NCBI GenBank assembly: GCA_013215055.1
Contig: JABSRQ010000010.1
Span: forward strand, 1-64,000
Direction of reading: 5' to 3'
Origin: Pseudomonadales bacterium
Lineage (GTDB): Bacteria > Pseudomonadota > Gammaproteobacteria > Pseudomonadales > DT-91
Length of the DNA stretch: 64,000 bases
This document shows positions 1 to 8,963 of this stretch, piece after piece. The notes beneath the pieces were generated by a model that worked only from the letters and a program-made list of their open reading frames with translations, was not told where the DNA came from and made no database searches. Positions within the stretch are counted from its first letter, which is position 1; each line of letters opens with the position of its first letter. The position numbers were made by a program, and so were the translations under genes.

Positions 1-171
1 ATGTGCACCCAGCTCGCTATACATTTCGGCATAGGCAGCCTCTTTACGCTCGGCATCATCATGCAGCGCATGACGCAACTTGGTTGCACCGTATTTACTG
101 GCCGCTTTTACCGTCAAAGCACTGAGTTTGATAAAACGTTTGGCTGGCGTATTGGCAAATTTCTTGGCCAT
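1..171 (-). CDS. ABC1/AarF-family atypical kinase, N-terminal fragment
   Basis: Only the first 57 codons are in the window; the gene continues beyond the left edge. The start at 171 is preceded by AAGGAA at proper spacing. The peptide starts MAKKFANTPAKRFIKLSALT and continues with a basic helical stretch ending in EMYSELGAH. This pattern (basic leader, a helix, then the run-in to a KxGQ-type motif that would lie off the edge) matches the N-terminus of ABC1/AarF/UbiB-like kinases, which act in quinone or lipid metabolism. It lies downstream of the P450 gene on the same strand, with a terminator between them. The diagnostic motifs are not visible, so the family call is moderate. Confidence 0.55.
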   Translation of the reverse strand, partial: MAKKFANTPAKRFIKLSALTVKAASKYGATKLRHALHDDAERKEAAYAEMYSELGAH

Positions 172-279
172 GGTGACATTCCTTATCGCAAGAAGGAGTT
201 AAATGCAGATAAACCATAGCAGCTTTTAAGTCGGATTCTCTTTAATTTTCATTCATCAAAAATACTTTTTTGCGGCCAA

Positions 280-305
280 AAAAAAACCAGCGAGTGCTGG
301 TTTTT
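280..305 (-). terminator. Rho-independent terminator of the P450 gene
   Basis: Read on the minus strand, AACCAGC-ACTC-GCTGGTT is followed by a run of T. The hairpin sits about 25 bases past the P450 stop. The T tract on the minus-strand side fits termination of the P450 transcript before the ABC1 kinase gene. Confidence 0.75.
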
Positions 306-331
306 ACTATTTATCAGTTAGGGACTATTCC

Positions 332-1708
332 TTAGCTGATTTTTTTCAGTATCAAAGGCAGGCCATCGGCCGTCTTAGGCAGAGGGAAAGCTTCCATCTT
401 AGGCTTGTAACCTGGCTCTACAGACCACTCATAGTTCAATAAGAACTGATGTAAGAAACACTTAACAATCATATTCGCAAAGTGCATGCCGATACATTTA
501 TGTGCACCGCCACCAAATGGCATATAGGCAAAGCTATGGCTCTTAAATTCTTCACGCTCTGCAGAGAAGCGATAAGGATCAAACTCCATTGGGTTGGTCC
601 AGAACTCAGGCATGAAATGGTTATAAACCGGAGGAATGAACAAAATTGTATCGGCCGGTACTCTATGCCCATCAATTTCAATTTCTTTCATCGTACGGCG
701 CTGCATCATCGATACAGAAGGATTCATACGCAAGGTTTCTTTGAAAACCAGATCGTACAGTTCCATATTATCCAGATCTTCATAGGTCAGTTGATCACGA
801 CCTATGGAACGCGCTTCTGCACGTAACTTATCCTGCCATTCTGGATGTTCCGCCAGATGCAGAATCAGATGATTCAACGTAGAGGTAGTTGTATCATGGG
901 CGGCAAATAATAAGAAAGACGCCTGTGGAATCAGATCTTCATTCGGGAAGAAAGAACCGTCTTCCATCTTCTCTTTAGACATATGCGTTAACATGTCTTT
1001 GCCTTCACCGGCTCTACGCTTGGGAATCGTCTCTTCGAAGTATTTTTCCAGGTAACGTGCACCGTTTTTACCTTTATGGAATTTCAAACCCGGGATATCG
1101 ACTTTAAATAAACCCATCAGGCCATCTTCAGAGATATTCAGGAAAGCTTCATTCAGCTTGTCCATTTCAGGGCCCAGCTCTTCAACACCGATAAATACCG
1201 TAGCACCTACATCTAGCAGAGCTTTTTTAACTTCAGGGAAGAATAAGAAATCTTTTTTACCGTCCCAGGTATCCAGCTTATCCTTAAACAGTGGATTCAT
1301 GATATCCACATAACCTTTCATCTGATCATTTTTAAAGGCCGTTTGGAACATGCGGCGCTGCATCTTATGATCACCGAAATCACGGATTAACAGGGCTTTG
1401 CTGTAGAAATGCTCTAATGAGTTGTTATAACCCATCATTGCAGAGAACGCCTTGTCTCTATCCAGGTAAATCTGCTGGTAGTTATCTGGGCCTACAACCA
1501 ATAAACCCACCTGACCGGCAATCTTGATCTTAGAGACCGCGCCGTACTTTTTATAGGTCTTGTCGATAAAACCGTAAAGATCATCAACCAACTCAATAAC
1601 ATTACCGATATAAGGCAACATACCGTAGCTGCCAGGTATATGTGCCAGATCTTTATTATCTGGACGGGACTGATAACTCAGATCCTGTGGTGTTTTTGCT
1701 GCACCCAT
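332..1708 (-). CDS. Cytochrome P450
   Basis: Haem-thiolate monooxygenase of 458 aa, a full-length soluble bacterial P450. Visible signatures are the I-helix oxygen-activation motif AAHDTTTS (residues ~269-276), the K-helix ExxR as E324-x-x-R327, and the haem loop FGGGAHKCIG with ligand Cys405. The style resembles CYP26/CYP51/CYP120-like sterol, retinoid or terpenoid hydroxylases rather than the short camphor-type enzymes; this is an impression from the motifs. No ferredoxin or reductase gene is adjacent, so electrons must come from elsewhere. A LysR gene diverges upstream across ~300 bp of AT-rich DNA with inverted repeats, which suggests LysR control. The substrate cannot be told from sequence. 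Confidence 0.95.
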   Translation of the reverse strand: MGAAKTPQDLSYQSRPDNKDLAHIPGSYGMLPYIGNVIELVDDLYGFIDKTYKKYGAVSKIKIAGQVGLLVVGPDNYQQIYLDRDKAFSAMMGYNNSLEHFYSKALLIRDFGDHKMQRRMFQTAFKNDQMKGYVDIMNPLFKDKLDTWDGKKDFLFFPEVKKALLDVGATVFIGVEELGPEMDKLNEAFLNISEDGLMGLFKVDIPGLKFHKGKNGARYLEKYFEETIPKRRAGEGKDMLTHMSKEKMEDGSFFPNEDLIPQASFLLFAAHDTTTSTLNHLILHLAEHPEWQDKLRAEARSIGRDQLTYEDLDNMELYDLVFKETLRMNPSVSMMQRRTMKEIEIDGHRVPADTILFIPPVYNHFMPEFWTNPMEFDPYRFSAEREEFKSHSFAYMPFGGGAHKCIGMHFANMIVKCFLHQFLLNYEWSVEPGYKPKMEAFPLPKTADGLPLILKKIS

Positions 1709-1848
1709 TGTTTGTCTCCGCTAAGCCTGCGTTTAAAGATATTCAGTCGATAATGGCGGCTGTGTTTTAATCAATTTTGTTATTCTTTTTGTCGAACGCT
1801 TGTTCGCCTATGGTCATCGAGTATAGGGCAAGTCGGATTCATTTCACA

Positions 1849-1871
1849 TTACAAATTGATAAGATTTGTGA
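1849..1871. promoter_or_regulatory. Candidate LysR operator (inverted repeat)
   Basis: ACAAAT-7 nt-ATTTGT, extended imperfectly by one or two bases each side, lies midway between the divergent P450 and LysR genes. The geometry resembles a LysR-type T-N11-A box. Its location is the main support; binding is inferred. Confidence 0.4.
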
Positions 1872-1962
1872 TAAATCATGGAGAAATATCTATTTTTACC
1901 CCACGTTTCAAGACAATCGACGCAAAAGACGATTTTCTAATTAAAACAATAAGAAGATTTGA

Positions 1963-1981
1963 ATATAAACTTCATTTATAT
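1963..1981. promoter_or_regulatory. Second inverted repeat in the P450/LysR intergenic region
   Basis: A perfect ATATAAA-5 nt-TTTATAT repeat ends 34 bp before the LysR start codon. It could be an autoregulatory site. The DNA here is AT-rich, so chance is possible. Confidence 0.35.
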
Positions 1982-2015
1982 CAAAATTGATGATAAATAA
2001 ACCTTGAGGTCCGCT

Positions 2016-2894
2016 ATGCGCATCACGCTCAAACAGCTCAGTGTATTTGCCGCCATCGCCAAACATGAAAACATCTCACAGGCCGCCGATGAAGCCGCAT
2101 TAACTCAATCTGCCATGAGCATGTCGCTGAAAGAACTGGAATCGCAACTCGGCAGCCCACTATTCCACCGCCACGGTAAACGTTTAAAACTCAATAATAC
2201 CGGCCTGGCTCTACAACCTAGAGTGCAGCAGCTATTACAATTGGCCGAAGAGATAGAACGCTTGGCGCTACAAGATGAACTCAGCGGTGTATTACGCATC
2301 GGAGCCTCCAGCACCATAGGCAATTATCTGGTGCCCGCCATCATCGCCGAGTTTTTAGAAGCAAACCCCGATGTGCATATCGATTTAAAAGTCGCCAATA
2401 CGCAGCAAATTGTTGACGATATGAAACATCTGCGTATCGATATAGGTTTAATTGAAGGCTTAACCGACGCACCGCAGCTGGATAAAAAAATCTGGCGTCA
2501 TGATGAATTAAAAATATTTGCCGCCAGCAACCATGCTTTAAGCACACAAAAACAGATAACCTTTGCCCAACTGGCGCAAACACCCTGGATTCTTCGTGAA
2601 CAGGGCTCCGGCACCCGTGACATATTTACCCATGCCACCCACGATAAGTTTGAGCCCCAGGCCCAGCTGCTGGAGCTGGGTAATTCAGAGGCGATTAAGC
2701 AGGCGGTAAAAACCGGTTTTGGCATCAGCTGCCTATCTGTGTTAGCGATTAATGCAGAATTAAAACATCAGGAATTAAAAGTACTGGATGTCAGAGGCCT
2801 GGATTTAAGCCGCAAACTTTATATCATCAAACATAAAGCCCAGATCAGTAGCCGTATTGAACTGGCCTTTGAAGAAAAACTCATCTCAGGATAA
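2016..2894 (+). CDS. LysR-family transcriptional regulator
   Basis: A 292-aa regulator with an N-terminal winged HTH (residues ~1-60, LKQLSVFAAIAKHENISQAA then SQSAMSMSLKELE) and a periplasmic-binding-protein-like effector domain (~88-290). Length is typical for LTTRs. I start at ATG 2016, preceded by GAGG at good spacing, rather than TTG 2004. It diverges from the P450 gene and is followed after 3 bp by a small membrane protein, so those two are probably co-transcribed. Its effector is unknown. By the usual LysR rule it likely regulates the P450, itself, or both. Confidence 0.93.
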   Translation: MRITLKQLSVFAAIAKHENISQAADEAALTQSAMSMSLKELESQLGSPLFHRHGKRLKLNNTGLALQPRVQQLLQLAEEIERLALQDELSGVLRIGASSTIGNYLVPAIIAEFLEANPDVHIDLKVANTQQIVDDMKHLRIDIGLIEGLTDAPQLDKKIWRHDELKIFAASNHALSTQKQITFAQLAQTPWILREQGSGTRDIFTHATHDKFEPQAQLLELGNSEAIKQAVKTGFGISCLSVLAINAELKHQELKVLDVRGLDLSRKLYIIKHKAQISSRIELAFEEKLISG

Positions 2895-2897
2895 AAC

Positions 2898-3353
2898 ATG
2901 TCACTCTCTGCACCGCAACTTCGACCCAATAAAGCCGCCACTATTCTATATAGCATAGCCCTGCTGCCTATCTATATCGGCGGTTTGGTCTACAGCTGCC
3001 TGAATCAATTTATGCCCTATCATGCAGTGGCCGTGGGCCATGAATGGCATGAGTTAGAAACCGGTACACAAATGTTGATATTAGCCGCACTCAATGGTGC
3101 AGGCAGCCTAATGCTTACCATGGCCATGGTGATGACGCTGCTGTTATTAATCCCGTATAAAAAAGCCGAACGCTGGGCATTAATCGCGCTGCCGCTATTA
3201 GGTTTATCAACGATGTTAATCGTCCTGCGCTCAGCCCTGCTGGTTGATTTAAATACACCTGCAAACCCACCGTGGTTTGTTTTAATTATTATAATGGTAT
3301 TCATTGCCATCGCAGCCGGGTTGACCGCAAAGCCTACTAACTCAACGTTATAA
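2898..3353 (+). CDS. Small four-helix integral membrane protein, unknown function
   Basis: A 151-aa protein with about four hydrophobic segments (residues ~15-37, ~57-85, ~93-113 and ~126-145). A short loop after the first segment carries HAVAVGHEWHELE. I do not recognise a named family. It begins 3 bp after the LysR stop and is probably translationally coupled to it. The pairing with LysR and the divergent P450 suggests a role connected to that system, but nothing in the sequence says what. Confidence 0.75.
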   Translation: MSLSAPQLRPNKAATILYSIALLPIYIGGLVYSCLNQFMPYHAVAVGHEWHELETGTQMLILAALNGAGSLMLTMAMVMTLLLLIPYKKAERWALIALPLLGLSTMLIVLRSALLVDLNTPANPPWFVLIIIMVFIAIAAGLTAKPTNSTL

Positions 3354-3493
3354 AAAGGCCATATTTATAGTTAAAATACTTTTAGCTAATTATATTGAAC
3401 CCATGGAGCTTTGATGTTGTCTCACTATACTGAACAGTGACGCCGTAAACGCTGTTAAACATTAAGCAAGCTTAAATATCAGTGGAGAGACGC

Positions 3494-3685
3494 ATGCTAG
3501 AAAAAATTGAAGATGTCTGGAGTTTTGATGGGGGTTTTATCGAGCTGGAATGGGATGATAATAATACGCTGCTACCACCTACGCAGACTAACGGTCAATA
3601 CAGCTATGCTTTTCAAGACGGTTTATTGACACAATCGATGCAAAACCCTTTATCAGGCAGCCAGGCTCACCTTCTACATCATTAA
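3494..3685 (+). CDS. Small hypothetical protein, possibly frameshifted at its 3' end
   Basis: A 63-codon ORF starting at ATG 3494 behind a GGAGAG ribosome site (ATG 3494 chosen over an upstream start at 3482). The acidic N-terminus (MLEKIEDVWSFDGGFIELEW) looks protein-like, but the last residues (QAHLLHH) do not. From about 3650 another frame reads LTFYIINAKGDFY and stops a few codons later, so the natural C-terminus may lie in that frame. No homologue is recognised. It is convergent with the TetR gene. Confidence 0.4.
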   Translation: MLEKIEDVWSFDGGFIELEWDDNNTLLPPTQTNGQYSYAFQDGLLTQSMQNPLSGSQAHLLHH

Positions 3686-3700
3686 TGCTAAAGGCGATTT

Positions 3701-4309
3701 TTATTGAATAATAAAAACACTGCGGTGAATAAACGCCACCGCAGCGGTCATCCTCTCCTGTAGCGGGTAGTGTTCCTGCCCTGCCCAATTAATCACGGTA
3801 TTAATCGCAATGCCGGTGATCACTTCGGTATAGGTTTCTATCGAGAAACCCGGCTGTAATTGCTGCAGTCGCTCAGCCTGGATTAAGACTTCCTTTACAC
3901 CATCAGACAAATTCTTGGTCTGTTTCTCCACCACATCAATGGGCCCTGTAGGCACACAAATCAATAAGTTTCTGATCACGCTTTGCAGGCTTTCATCCAG
4001 TTCTTGCAACTGAGTCGCCATCTGCATAAAGCCTTCATCCAAAGCATCAAAAGCGGTTTTATTCGGGTCATAACTCAGCTGCAGCAAACCATTGGCATAG
4101 TCACAGGCAATATAGGAGAGCAGGTGCTGCTTACTAGGAAAGTGATTAAAGAAGGTTTTATGCGCAATGCCCGCCTTCTTAATAATCGCGGTGACAGGTG
4201 TTTCATTCACACCCAGCTCAACAAACAAGGCAATGGCGGCATCGGTGATGCGCTGCTTAAATTCTAAATTGCGCTGCTCTGATCGGCTTAAATTAGGCTC
4301 AAGAAGCAT
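3701..4309 (-). CDS. TetR-family transcriptional regulator
   Basis: A 202-aa repressor-type protein. The N-terminal TetR HTH is clear (residues ~17-63: RITDAAIALFVELGVNETPV, then AHKTFFNHFPSKQHLL), followed by a helical ligand domain typical in length. It is the last gene in the minus-strand run KAS III - LolA-like - MMPL exporter - TetR, 88 bp after the exporter. The inference is local control of that module, perhaps sensing its acyl product. A separate promoter in the 88-bp gap is possible but I see no convincing one. Confidence 0.93.
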   Translation of the reverse strand: MLLEPNLSRSEQRNLEFKQRITDAAIALFVELGVNETPVTAIIKKAGIAHKTFFNHFPSKQHLLSYIACDYANGLLQLSYDPNKTAFDALDEGFMQMATQLQELDESLQSVIRNLLICVPTGPIDVVEKQTKNLSDGVKEVLIQAERLQQLQPGFSIETYTEVITGIAINTVINWAGQEHYPLQERMTAAVAFIHRSVFIIQ

Positions 4310-4397
4310 CTATTCCCTTAATACACATATATCAATAAAACATTTTATGATAAAAAGAACACATAGAGTACATTATTAACAAAAAGATACCTTTGTA

Positions 4398-6776
4398 TCA
4401 TTCTCGCTTTTTACGTAAATGCTCTGCACTTATCAATCCTGCCGGTAAAATAAGGAAATCAAATAACAGTGCAAAGATAATCGTAATCACCGTCAGTAAA
4501 CCCGCTTGCTGATTCAACTGAAAATCTGAGGCGATTAACGTCGATAATCCTACAACCAACACGATAGTGGTTGAAACAATCGCCACACCCACCGTTGAAA
4601 ACGTAGCATGAATAGCTTCAACCGTGGTTTTTTGATCATATCGCTTGGCCCGCAGGTATTTACTTAAGAAATGAATCGTATCATCCACCACTATACCCAA
4701 CGTGGCGGCGGCAATGGTTGTGCCTACCATGCCAACCTCACCCACTACCAAGGCCCATAAGCCAAACATCATTAAAATCGGCATCGCATTAGCCAGCAAA
4801 CTCACTAAGCCCAGAGACCAGCTACGTAATAACAGCAGCAATAATAGCGTAATAATCGCCACCGCCAAGATATTACCCATCACCATACTGTCGATATTGC
4901 GCTTAGAAACATACGCAAACATCACCGCAGGCCCTGTTGCGGGCGCTTGCATAAATATCGGCCAATGCGCTTTCTGCCATAAATCGGCTTTGGCCACAAA
5001 CGCCTGCATTTGCAAGGAAGACAGGTTATCGATAATAGCGGTAAGACGGCTGCTGGATTTATCCAGGCTGATACGGTTTTCCAGGTCATCACCATTACCT
5101 AGGGAGAACTCATACATTAAAAAATACTGAGCCGCTGTCTCTTCATCTATAGGCAGTTGCTCGGCCAATGCCCCCTTAGAGGATACTGACTCGGCAGATA
5201 AGGTCGTATTTAAGCGTTTAAGAATATCGGTATAGCTGTAAACATGATGCACCTCGGGTTGCTGGCGTAACCAGTTGGCAAAGGCCTCGAGATTATGGCT
5301 GTATTCAAGCGTAAAAATGCCTTGTTCACCCGCAGCAGGCACATGATATTCAACCGTATATAAACCACTGAGATGCTGTTGCATAAAATCGGCATCCCGG
5401 CGAAATTCGATGTTATCGCTGAAATAACTTATAAACTCATCATTAAATTCCAGCTTGGGCAAGGCTGAAATCAATAACACCGAGGCCATCATACCAACAA
5501 AAAATAACGGTTTATGCCGCCCCACTACCCAAAGCGCTATACGCTGCATCATCCGTTGCTGGCGCTGCATATGACGTAAGGATGTTGGTTTTAACGACAA
5601 GCCCTGCATCAATAGAGGTAATAAGGTTAAAGAAATCAACCATGCGGCAAATACACCCATCGCGGTGATATTACCCAAATGCCAATACGGCGGTGCATCA
5701 GAGAAGTTTAAACTCAAGAAACTGATTATCGTGGTTAAGCTGGTCAGGCTGATAGGCAGAAAATTAATCTTTAAGCTGTGTATGATCGCAGCCCTGATGT
5801 CGGCAGAGCCCCCATTGCATGTTTGCTGACTGCCCTCATCCATCGCTGCCACCAATAAATGCATGCTATTGGCTACCGCCAACGTCATAATAATAATCAG
5901 CGACGATACCGAGACCACCGTTATCGGAATGCCCAAGAATCCTGCCATGCCTAAAGCAAAGGCACTGGAATAGCTGATACTGATAATTATAATAAAACTG
6001 GCATAGATGTTTCTTAACAGGATAAGCAAGGCAATAAACAGCAATAAAAACATCGCTGGCAAAAGCCTAAACACATCGCTGATACCTGCCTCACTAAAAG
6101 CGGTATTCAACATGATAATGCCAGAAAGACCTACCTCCAGTTGGGGGTGCAACTCCTGAAACTGTGCACTCAGATCTCGTACAGCCGCAGCCGCATTCAG
6201 CACTTCTTCGGCACTTTGCAACGGTAATTCAAAAATAATATGAATCGCCGTAGTCTGACCATTAGCCGATAATAAATTACCGATTAACTGGGGATTATTA
6301 AGCGCCTCCGACTGTTTAAGCCTATAATCGTCTTCAGTTAAAAAGTCTGAATCCTGAACAAAGGCCTCTACCGTCAAGTCATCATCTTCAACCCGAATAT
6401 GCAGGCTGTTAGTCAGCGCCTCCACACGGCTGACATAGGGAATTTCTTCTGCAGATTCAACCAGCCACTCCATATCAGGCACGATATCCTGAGTTAAAAT
6501 GGCCCCATCGGGATTATGAATAACAAAAATGATCGAATCGGATTGACCATAGACGTCTTGAAATTCAACAAAGTCCTGCAGCTCAGGATTTTCTTCGCTG
6601 AAGAAGATGCGGTAATCATTGCTGAACGTCAGCTTTGATACCCCCCATAAAGAAACACCGAATAGCAACAGCAATAGGCTGACAACCCAAATCTGCCGCG
6701 CTAATATCCAGCGAGTCATCGCCACGGCGAATCTATCACTCTTTAGGTCTTGGCCTGCGGCATTTAGTCCCGTCAC
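4398..6776 (-). CDS. MMPL/RND-family lipid exporter
   Basis: A 792-aa inner-membrane transporter with the RND layout: one TM segment (~28-50), a large periplasmic loop (~51-230), a block of about five TM segments (~235-390), TM7 (~415-435), a second periplasmic loop, and five TM segments to the C-terminus. Conserved MMPL/SSD-like stretches such as LGIVVDDTIHFLSKYLRAKR carry the acidic pair expected for proton relay. The length fits MMPL exporters of lipids rather than the ~1030-aa drug pumps. The LolA-like gene begins 10 bp upstream, matching the known pairing of MMPL exporters with LolA-like carriers. The cargo is probably the product of the neighbouring KAS III (inference). Confidence 0.9.
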   Translation of the reverse strand: MTGLNAAGQDLKSDRFAVAMTRWILARQIWVVSLLLLLFGVSLWGVSKLTFSNDYRIFFSEENPELQDFVEFQDVYGQSDSIIFVIHNPDGAILTQDIVPDMEWLVESAEEIPYVSRVEALTNSLHIRVEDDDLTVEAFVQDSDFLTEDDYRLKQSEALNNPQLIGNLLSANGQTTAIHIIFELPLQSAEEVLNAAAAVRDLSAQFQELHPQLEVGLSGIIMLNTAFSEAGISDVFRLLPAMFLLLFIALLILLRNIYASFIIIISISYSSAFALGMAGFLGIPITVVSVSSLIIIMTLAVANSMHLLVAAMDEGSQQTCNGGSADIRAAIIHSLKINFLPISLTSLTTIISFLSLNFSDAPPYWHLGNITAMGVFAAWLISLTLLPLLMQGLSLKPTSLRHMQRQQRMMQRIALWVVGRHKPLFFVGMMASVLLISALPKLEFNDEFISYFSDNIEFRRDADFMQQHLSGLYTVEYHVPAAGEQGIFTLEYSHNLEAFANWLRQQPEVHHVYSYTDILKRLNTTLSAESVSSKGALAEQLPIDEETAAQYFLMYEFSLGNGDDLENRISLDKSSSRLTAIIDNLSSLQMQAFVAKADLWQKAHWPIFMQAPATGPAVMFAYVSKRNIDSMVMGNILAVAIITLLLLLLLRSWSLGLVSLLANAMPILMMFGLWALVVGEVGMVGTTIAAATLGIVVDDTIHFLSKYLRAKRYDQKTTVEAIHATFSTVGVAIVSTTIVLVVGLSTLIASDFQLNQQAGLLTVITIIFALLFDFLILPAGLISAEHLRKKRE

Positions 6777-6786
6777 GATAACGGCT

Positions 6787-7572
6787 CTATGATCGTTTCA
6801 GCGCGTTTTCATTAAAGTCACTCTCTTTTAAGCCGACATCACGCTTAACATCTTTAATGATAAGGTCGGTAGATTTACCATTTTGTTGATTCAACATATG
6901 TGATGACATAGGCCACCAATATCGATCATCAATTTTTTTAAATTCAGAAACCGTTAAGGTCTTTAATAATTCACCGCCATGATCGTAATAATCAATTTTT
7001 GTGACACGTGATTGATCATCAACCCAGGAAATCATCTTTGAATAAGCGCTGCCTTTATATTCAGGGTAGCTGACCAACACCGAACATTGGGTTTGCCCAC
7101 AGGCTTCGGTGCGCAGAAAACGGTTAAAATATTTATCCGCTTTATAAGAAGAAAGATCTTCAAAATTATACTGACTGCCGGCAAAAGCTCGGGAACGATT
7201 TTTACCCAAAATACGTTTTACCCGTTTGGTTTTAGGTGTATACATCCACTGTTTATCACCCGCCTCTGCGCTAGAATGACTCAACAACGTAGTGCCTTTA
7301 ACCGATTTTGGCAGGATGAAGGTGATTTTATTTTTATTAAGTTCGCCATCAACTTCCAGGCTTTGAGAACGTAATGACATCGTATTCTCTTTGCCATTTT
7401 TAGAGCGCACAATCATTTGCATCTGCGTTTCTATCTCACCCCAGCCACTGGACGCATGTTCTATCGCCAACGCAATCGCGCCGGCCTTATCCGTAGGGCA
7501 AACATTTGCCTGAACCGGCAAAGCGGCCAATAAACACGATAACAAAAAAGGTTTTAACAATGCATTTTTCAT
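6787..7572 (-). CDS. LolA-like outer membrane lipoprotein-sorting protein
   Basis: A 261-aa periplasmic protein with a clear signal peptide (MKNALLKPFLLSCLLAALPV, cleavage near VQA-N). The body is a LolA-like barrel: LRSQSLEVDGE, then SHSSAEAGDKQWMYTPKTKR and the family-typical RAFAGSQYNFEDLSSY, ending in a D-L-I-I-K-D-V strand. This class is annotated as outer membrane lipoprotein-sorting protein and is thought to carry hydrophobic cargo across the periplasm. I start at ATG 7572, which is 6 nt after AGGGTGA; a GTG three codons earlier is less likely. It sits between the KAS III and the MMPL exporter in one apparent operon. Confidence 0.88.
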   Translation of the reverse strand: MKNALLKPFLLSCLLAALPVQANVCPTDKAGAIALAIEHASSGWGEIETQMQMIVRSKNGKENTMSLRSQSLEVDGELNKNKITFILPKSVKGTTLLSHSSAEAGDKQWMYTPKTKRVKRILGKNRSRAFAGSQYNFEDLSSYKADKYFNRFLRTEACGQTQCSVLVSYPEYKGSAYSKMISWVDDQSRVTKIDYYDHGGELLKTLTVSEFKKIDDRYWWPMSSHMLNQQNGKSTDLIIKDVKRDVGLKESDFNENALKRS

Positions 7573-7634
7573 AATAATCACCCTAGCTTATTGGCATAAG
7601 TTTTGGCCTACGCTAGCCGTAAATTTCGCTTAAA

Positions 7635-8681
7635 TTAATAGACAAAATCAAAACTGGTAAATGTCATACCGGCCGCAGCCATCCACGCAGCAACTCGGTC
7701 ACCACGCTCCAAACTACCATCTTCTACCGCCATTGCCAAAGCGCCGGGGATGGAACCTGTGATCAAATTACCGGTTTTAGGGAAAATAAAATAAAAGGGT
7801 ACATCTAAATCATGTTTCTTGGCCTGATCTTTCCAACCATGGTAGGTATGGCTGTGCGGAATGACTAATTTCAGCTCATGCATTTGATCTCTATAACGAT
7901 CTAAAAAGACTCTGCGGCCATAATCCAGGCCAGCCTCAGCCATCTTAATCGCCGAACAGGCAAACTTCTGTGAGCCTTGGCCCATCATCGATACATCACC
8001 ATATTGCATCGTGCCTTCTCGGGTAATATCGATAGGCATCACACACAGTTCAGAATATTGATTGGCGGTTTCATTGACAAATTCCCAGGGTTTATCATCA
8101 GCCGTCAGTAACGTCGCGGTGGCAGATTCTCCCAGGGTGTAGCTGGCATAGGAATATTCCAGATCAGCCAGAGAATTGATTTTATAGGTTTTACGCCCCC
8201 ACTCACCTTCATGCAGGCCAAACTCGGCGGTCACTATCAACACATTTTTAGCCATGCCACTGTGTAAATAACCCTGCGCAATAGCGGCTGCACGGGTCCA
8301 GCTGGAACAGGCTTCTAATACATCAAAACATTCGGCGCTGTGCATACCCAAGGCATTGGCAATAAAAAACGACATGCCTGGCTCGGCCACACGCCTATCC
8401 ACACTGGCATGTATCACCATATCCACATCTTCAATCGCCAGCTTGGCATCATCTAATGCGCGGTGCACGGCGGTGTGAATATAATCAAAGGGTTTTTCAT
8501 CCACTAATAACATTCTACGTTCACGGATACCGGTTTTACGTAATAAACCCTTAATCAGTTTTAAGGTTTTATCGAAATCACCATCAAAACCTTCACGGCT
8601 GGTTTGATCAACCAGATCAATCACATCGTTATTAGTAAATACGGTTTTAGGCAACTCACAAGCTACAGAAGCAATACGCAT
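7635..8681 (-). CDS. 3-oxoacyl-ACP synthase III family protein (FabH-like)
   Basis: A 348-aa thiolase-fold condensing enzyme. The catalytic triad is intact: Cys125 in VLEACSSW, His276 in VIPHSHTYHGW and Asn305 in TGNLITGSIP. The protein diverges from housekeeping FabH around the active site (extended HSHTYHGW) and is longer than E. coli FabH. It may condense a special acyl thioester, as OleA, DarB or ketosynthase III-like enzymes do. It is the first gene of the minus-strand module with the LolA-like protein, MMPL exporter and TetR. No acyl carrier protein or reductase is adjacent, so it probably draws on the cell's fatty acid pool. The substrate is unknown. Confidence 0.9.
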   Translation of the reverse strand: MRIASVACELPKTVFTNNDVIDLVDQTSREGFDGDFDKTLKLIKGLLRKTGIRERRMLLVDEKPFDYIHTAVHRALDDAKLAIEDVDMVIHASVDRRVAEPGMSFFIANALGMHSAECFDVLEACSSWTRAAAIAQGYLHSGMAKNVLIVTAEFGLHEGEWGRKTYKINSLADLEYSYASYTLGESATATLLTADDKPWEFVNETANQYSELCVMPIDITREGTMQYGDVSMMGQGSQKFACSAIKMAEAGLDYGRRVFLDRYRDQMHELKLVIPHSHTYHGWKDQAKKHDLDVPFYFIFPKTGNLITGSIPGALAMAVEDGSLERGDRVAAWMAAAGMTFTSFDFVY

Positions 8682-8963
8682 AATTCAGATACTCTTGACA
8701 CAGCTAAGCCACAAACTTTTTGTAGGGCACGTTAGGAGACTTTTACTGCTTTTTTATTTTTATTATGTGACCAAAAACGTCAACAAATACCCGTTAATAG
8801 CCAAAACATGTAGCGAGATTAGCACGCAAGGTATACAGCTGTATATGAAAATATATACCACAGTTTACATTTTCAACCTCAACAAGACAGGCAATTTAGC
8901 CAATGGCTGATTTTCCTTGGCGCTACTTATATACTGTAAACACCTATCAACAGGATTTCTTTT
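8682..8963. other. Divergent intergenic region, KAS III / cnoX promoters
   Basis: 282 bp of AT-rich DNA without a credible gene. A TATACT box (8930-8935) with a weak upstream -35 lies ~30 bp before the cnoX start and is the best promoter candidate. Nothing firm could be assigned for the KAS III operon. Confidence 0.4.

Noticed and set aside
1-219. Plus-strand 72-codon ORF at the left edge
   Set aside because: Antisense to the ABC1-kinase N-terminus, which has a ribosome site and family-like sequence; the plus-strand peptide resembles nothing.
8695-8910. 71-codon ORF in the KAS III/cnoX gap
   Set aside because: Lysine- and phenylalanine-rich translation from AT-rich DNA, no ribosome site, and it covers the divergent promoter region.
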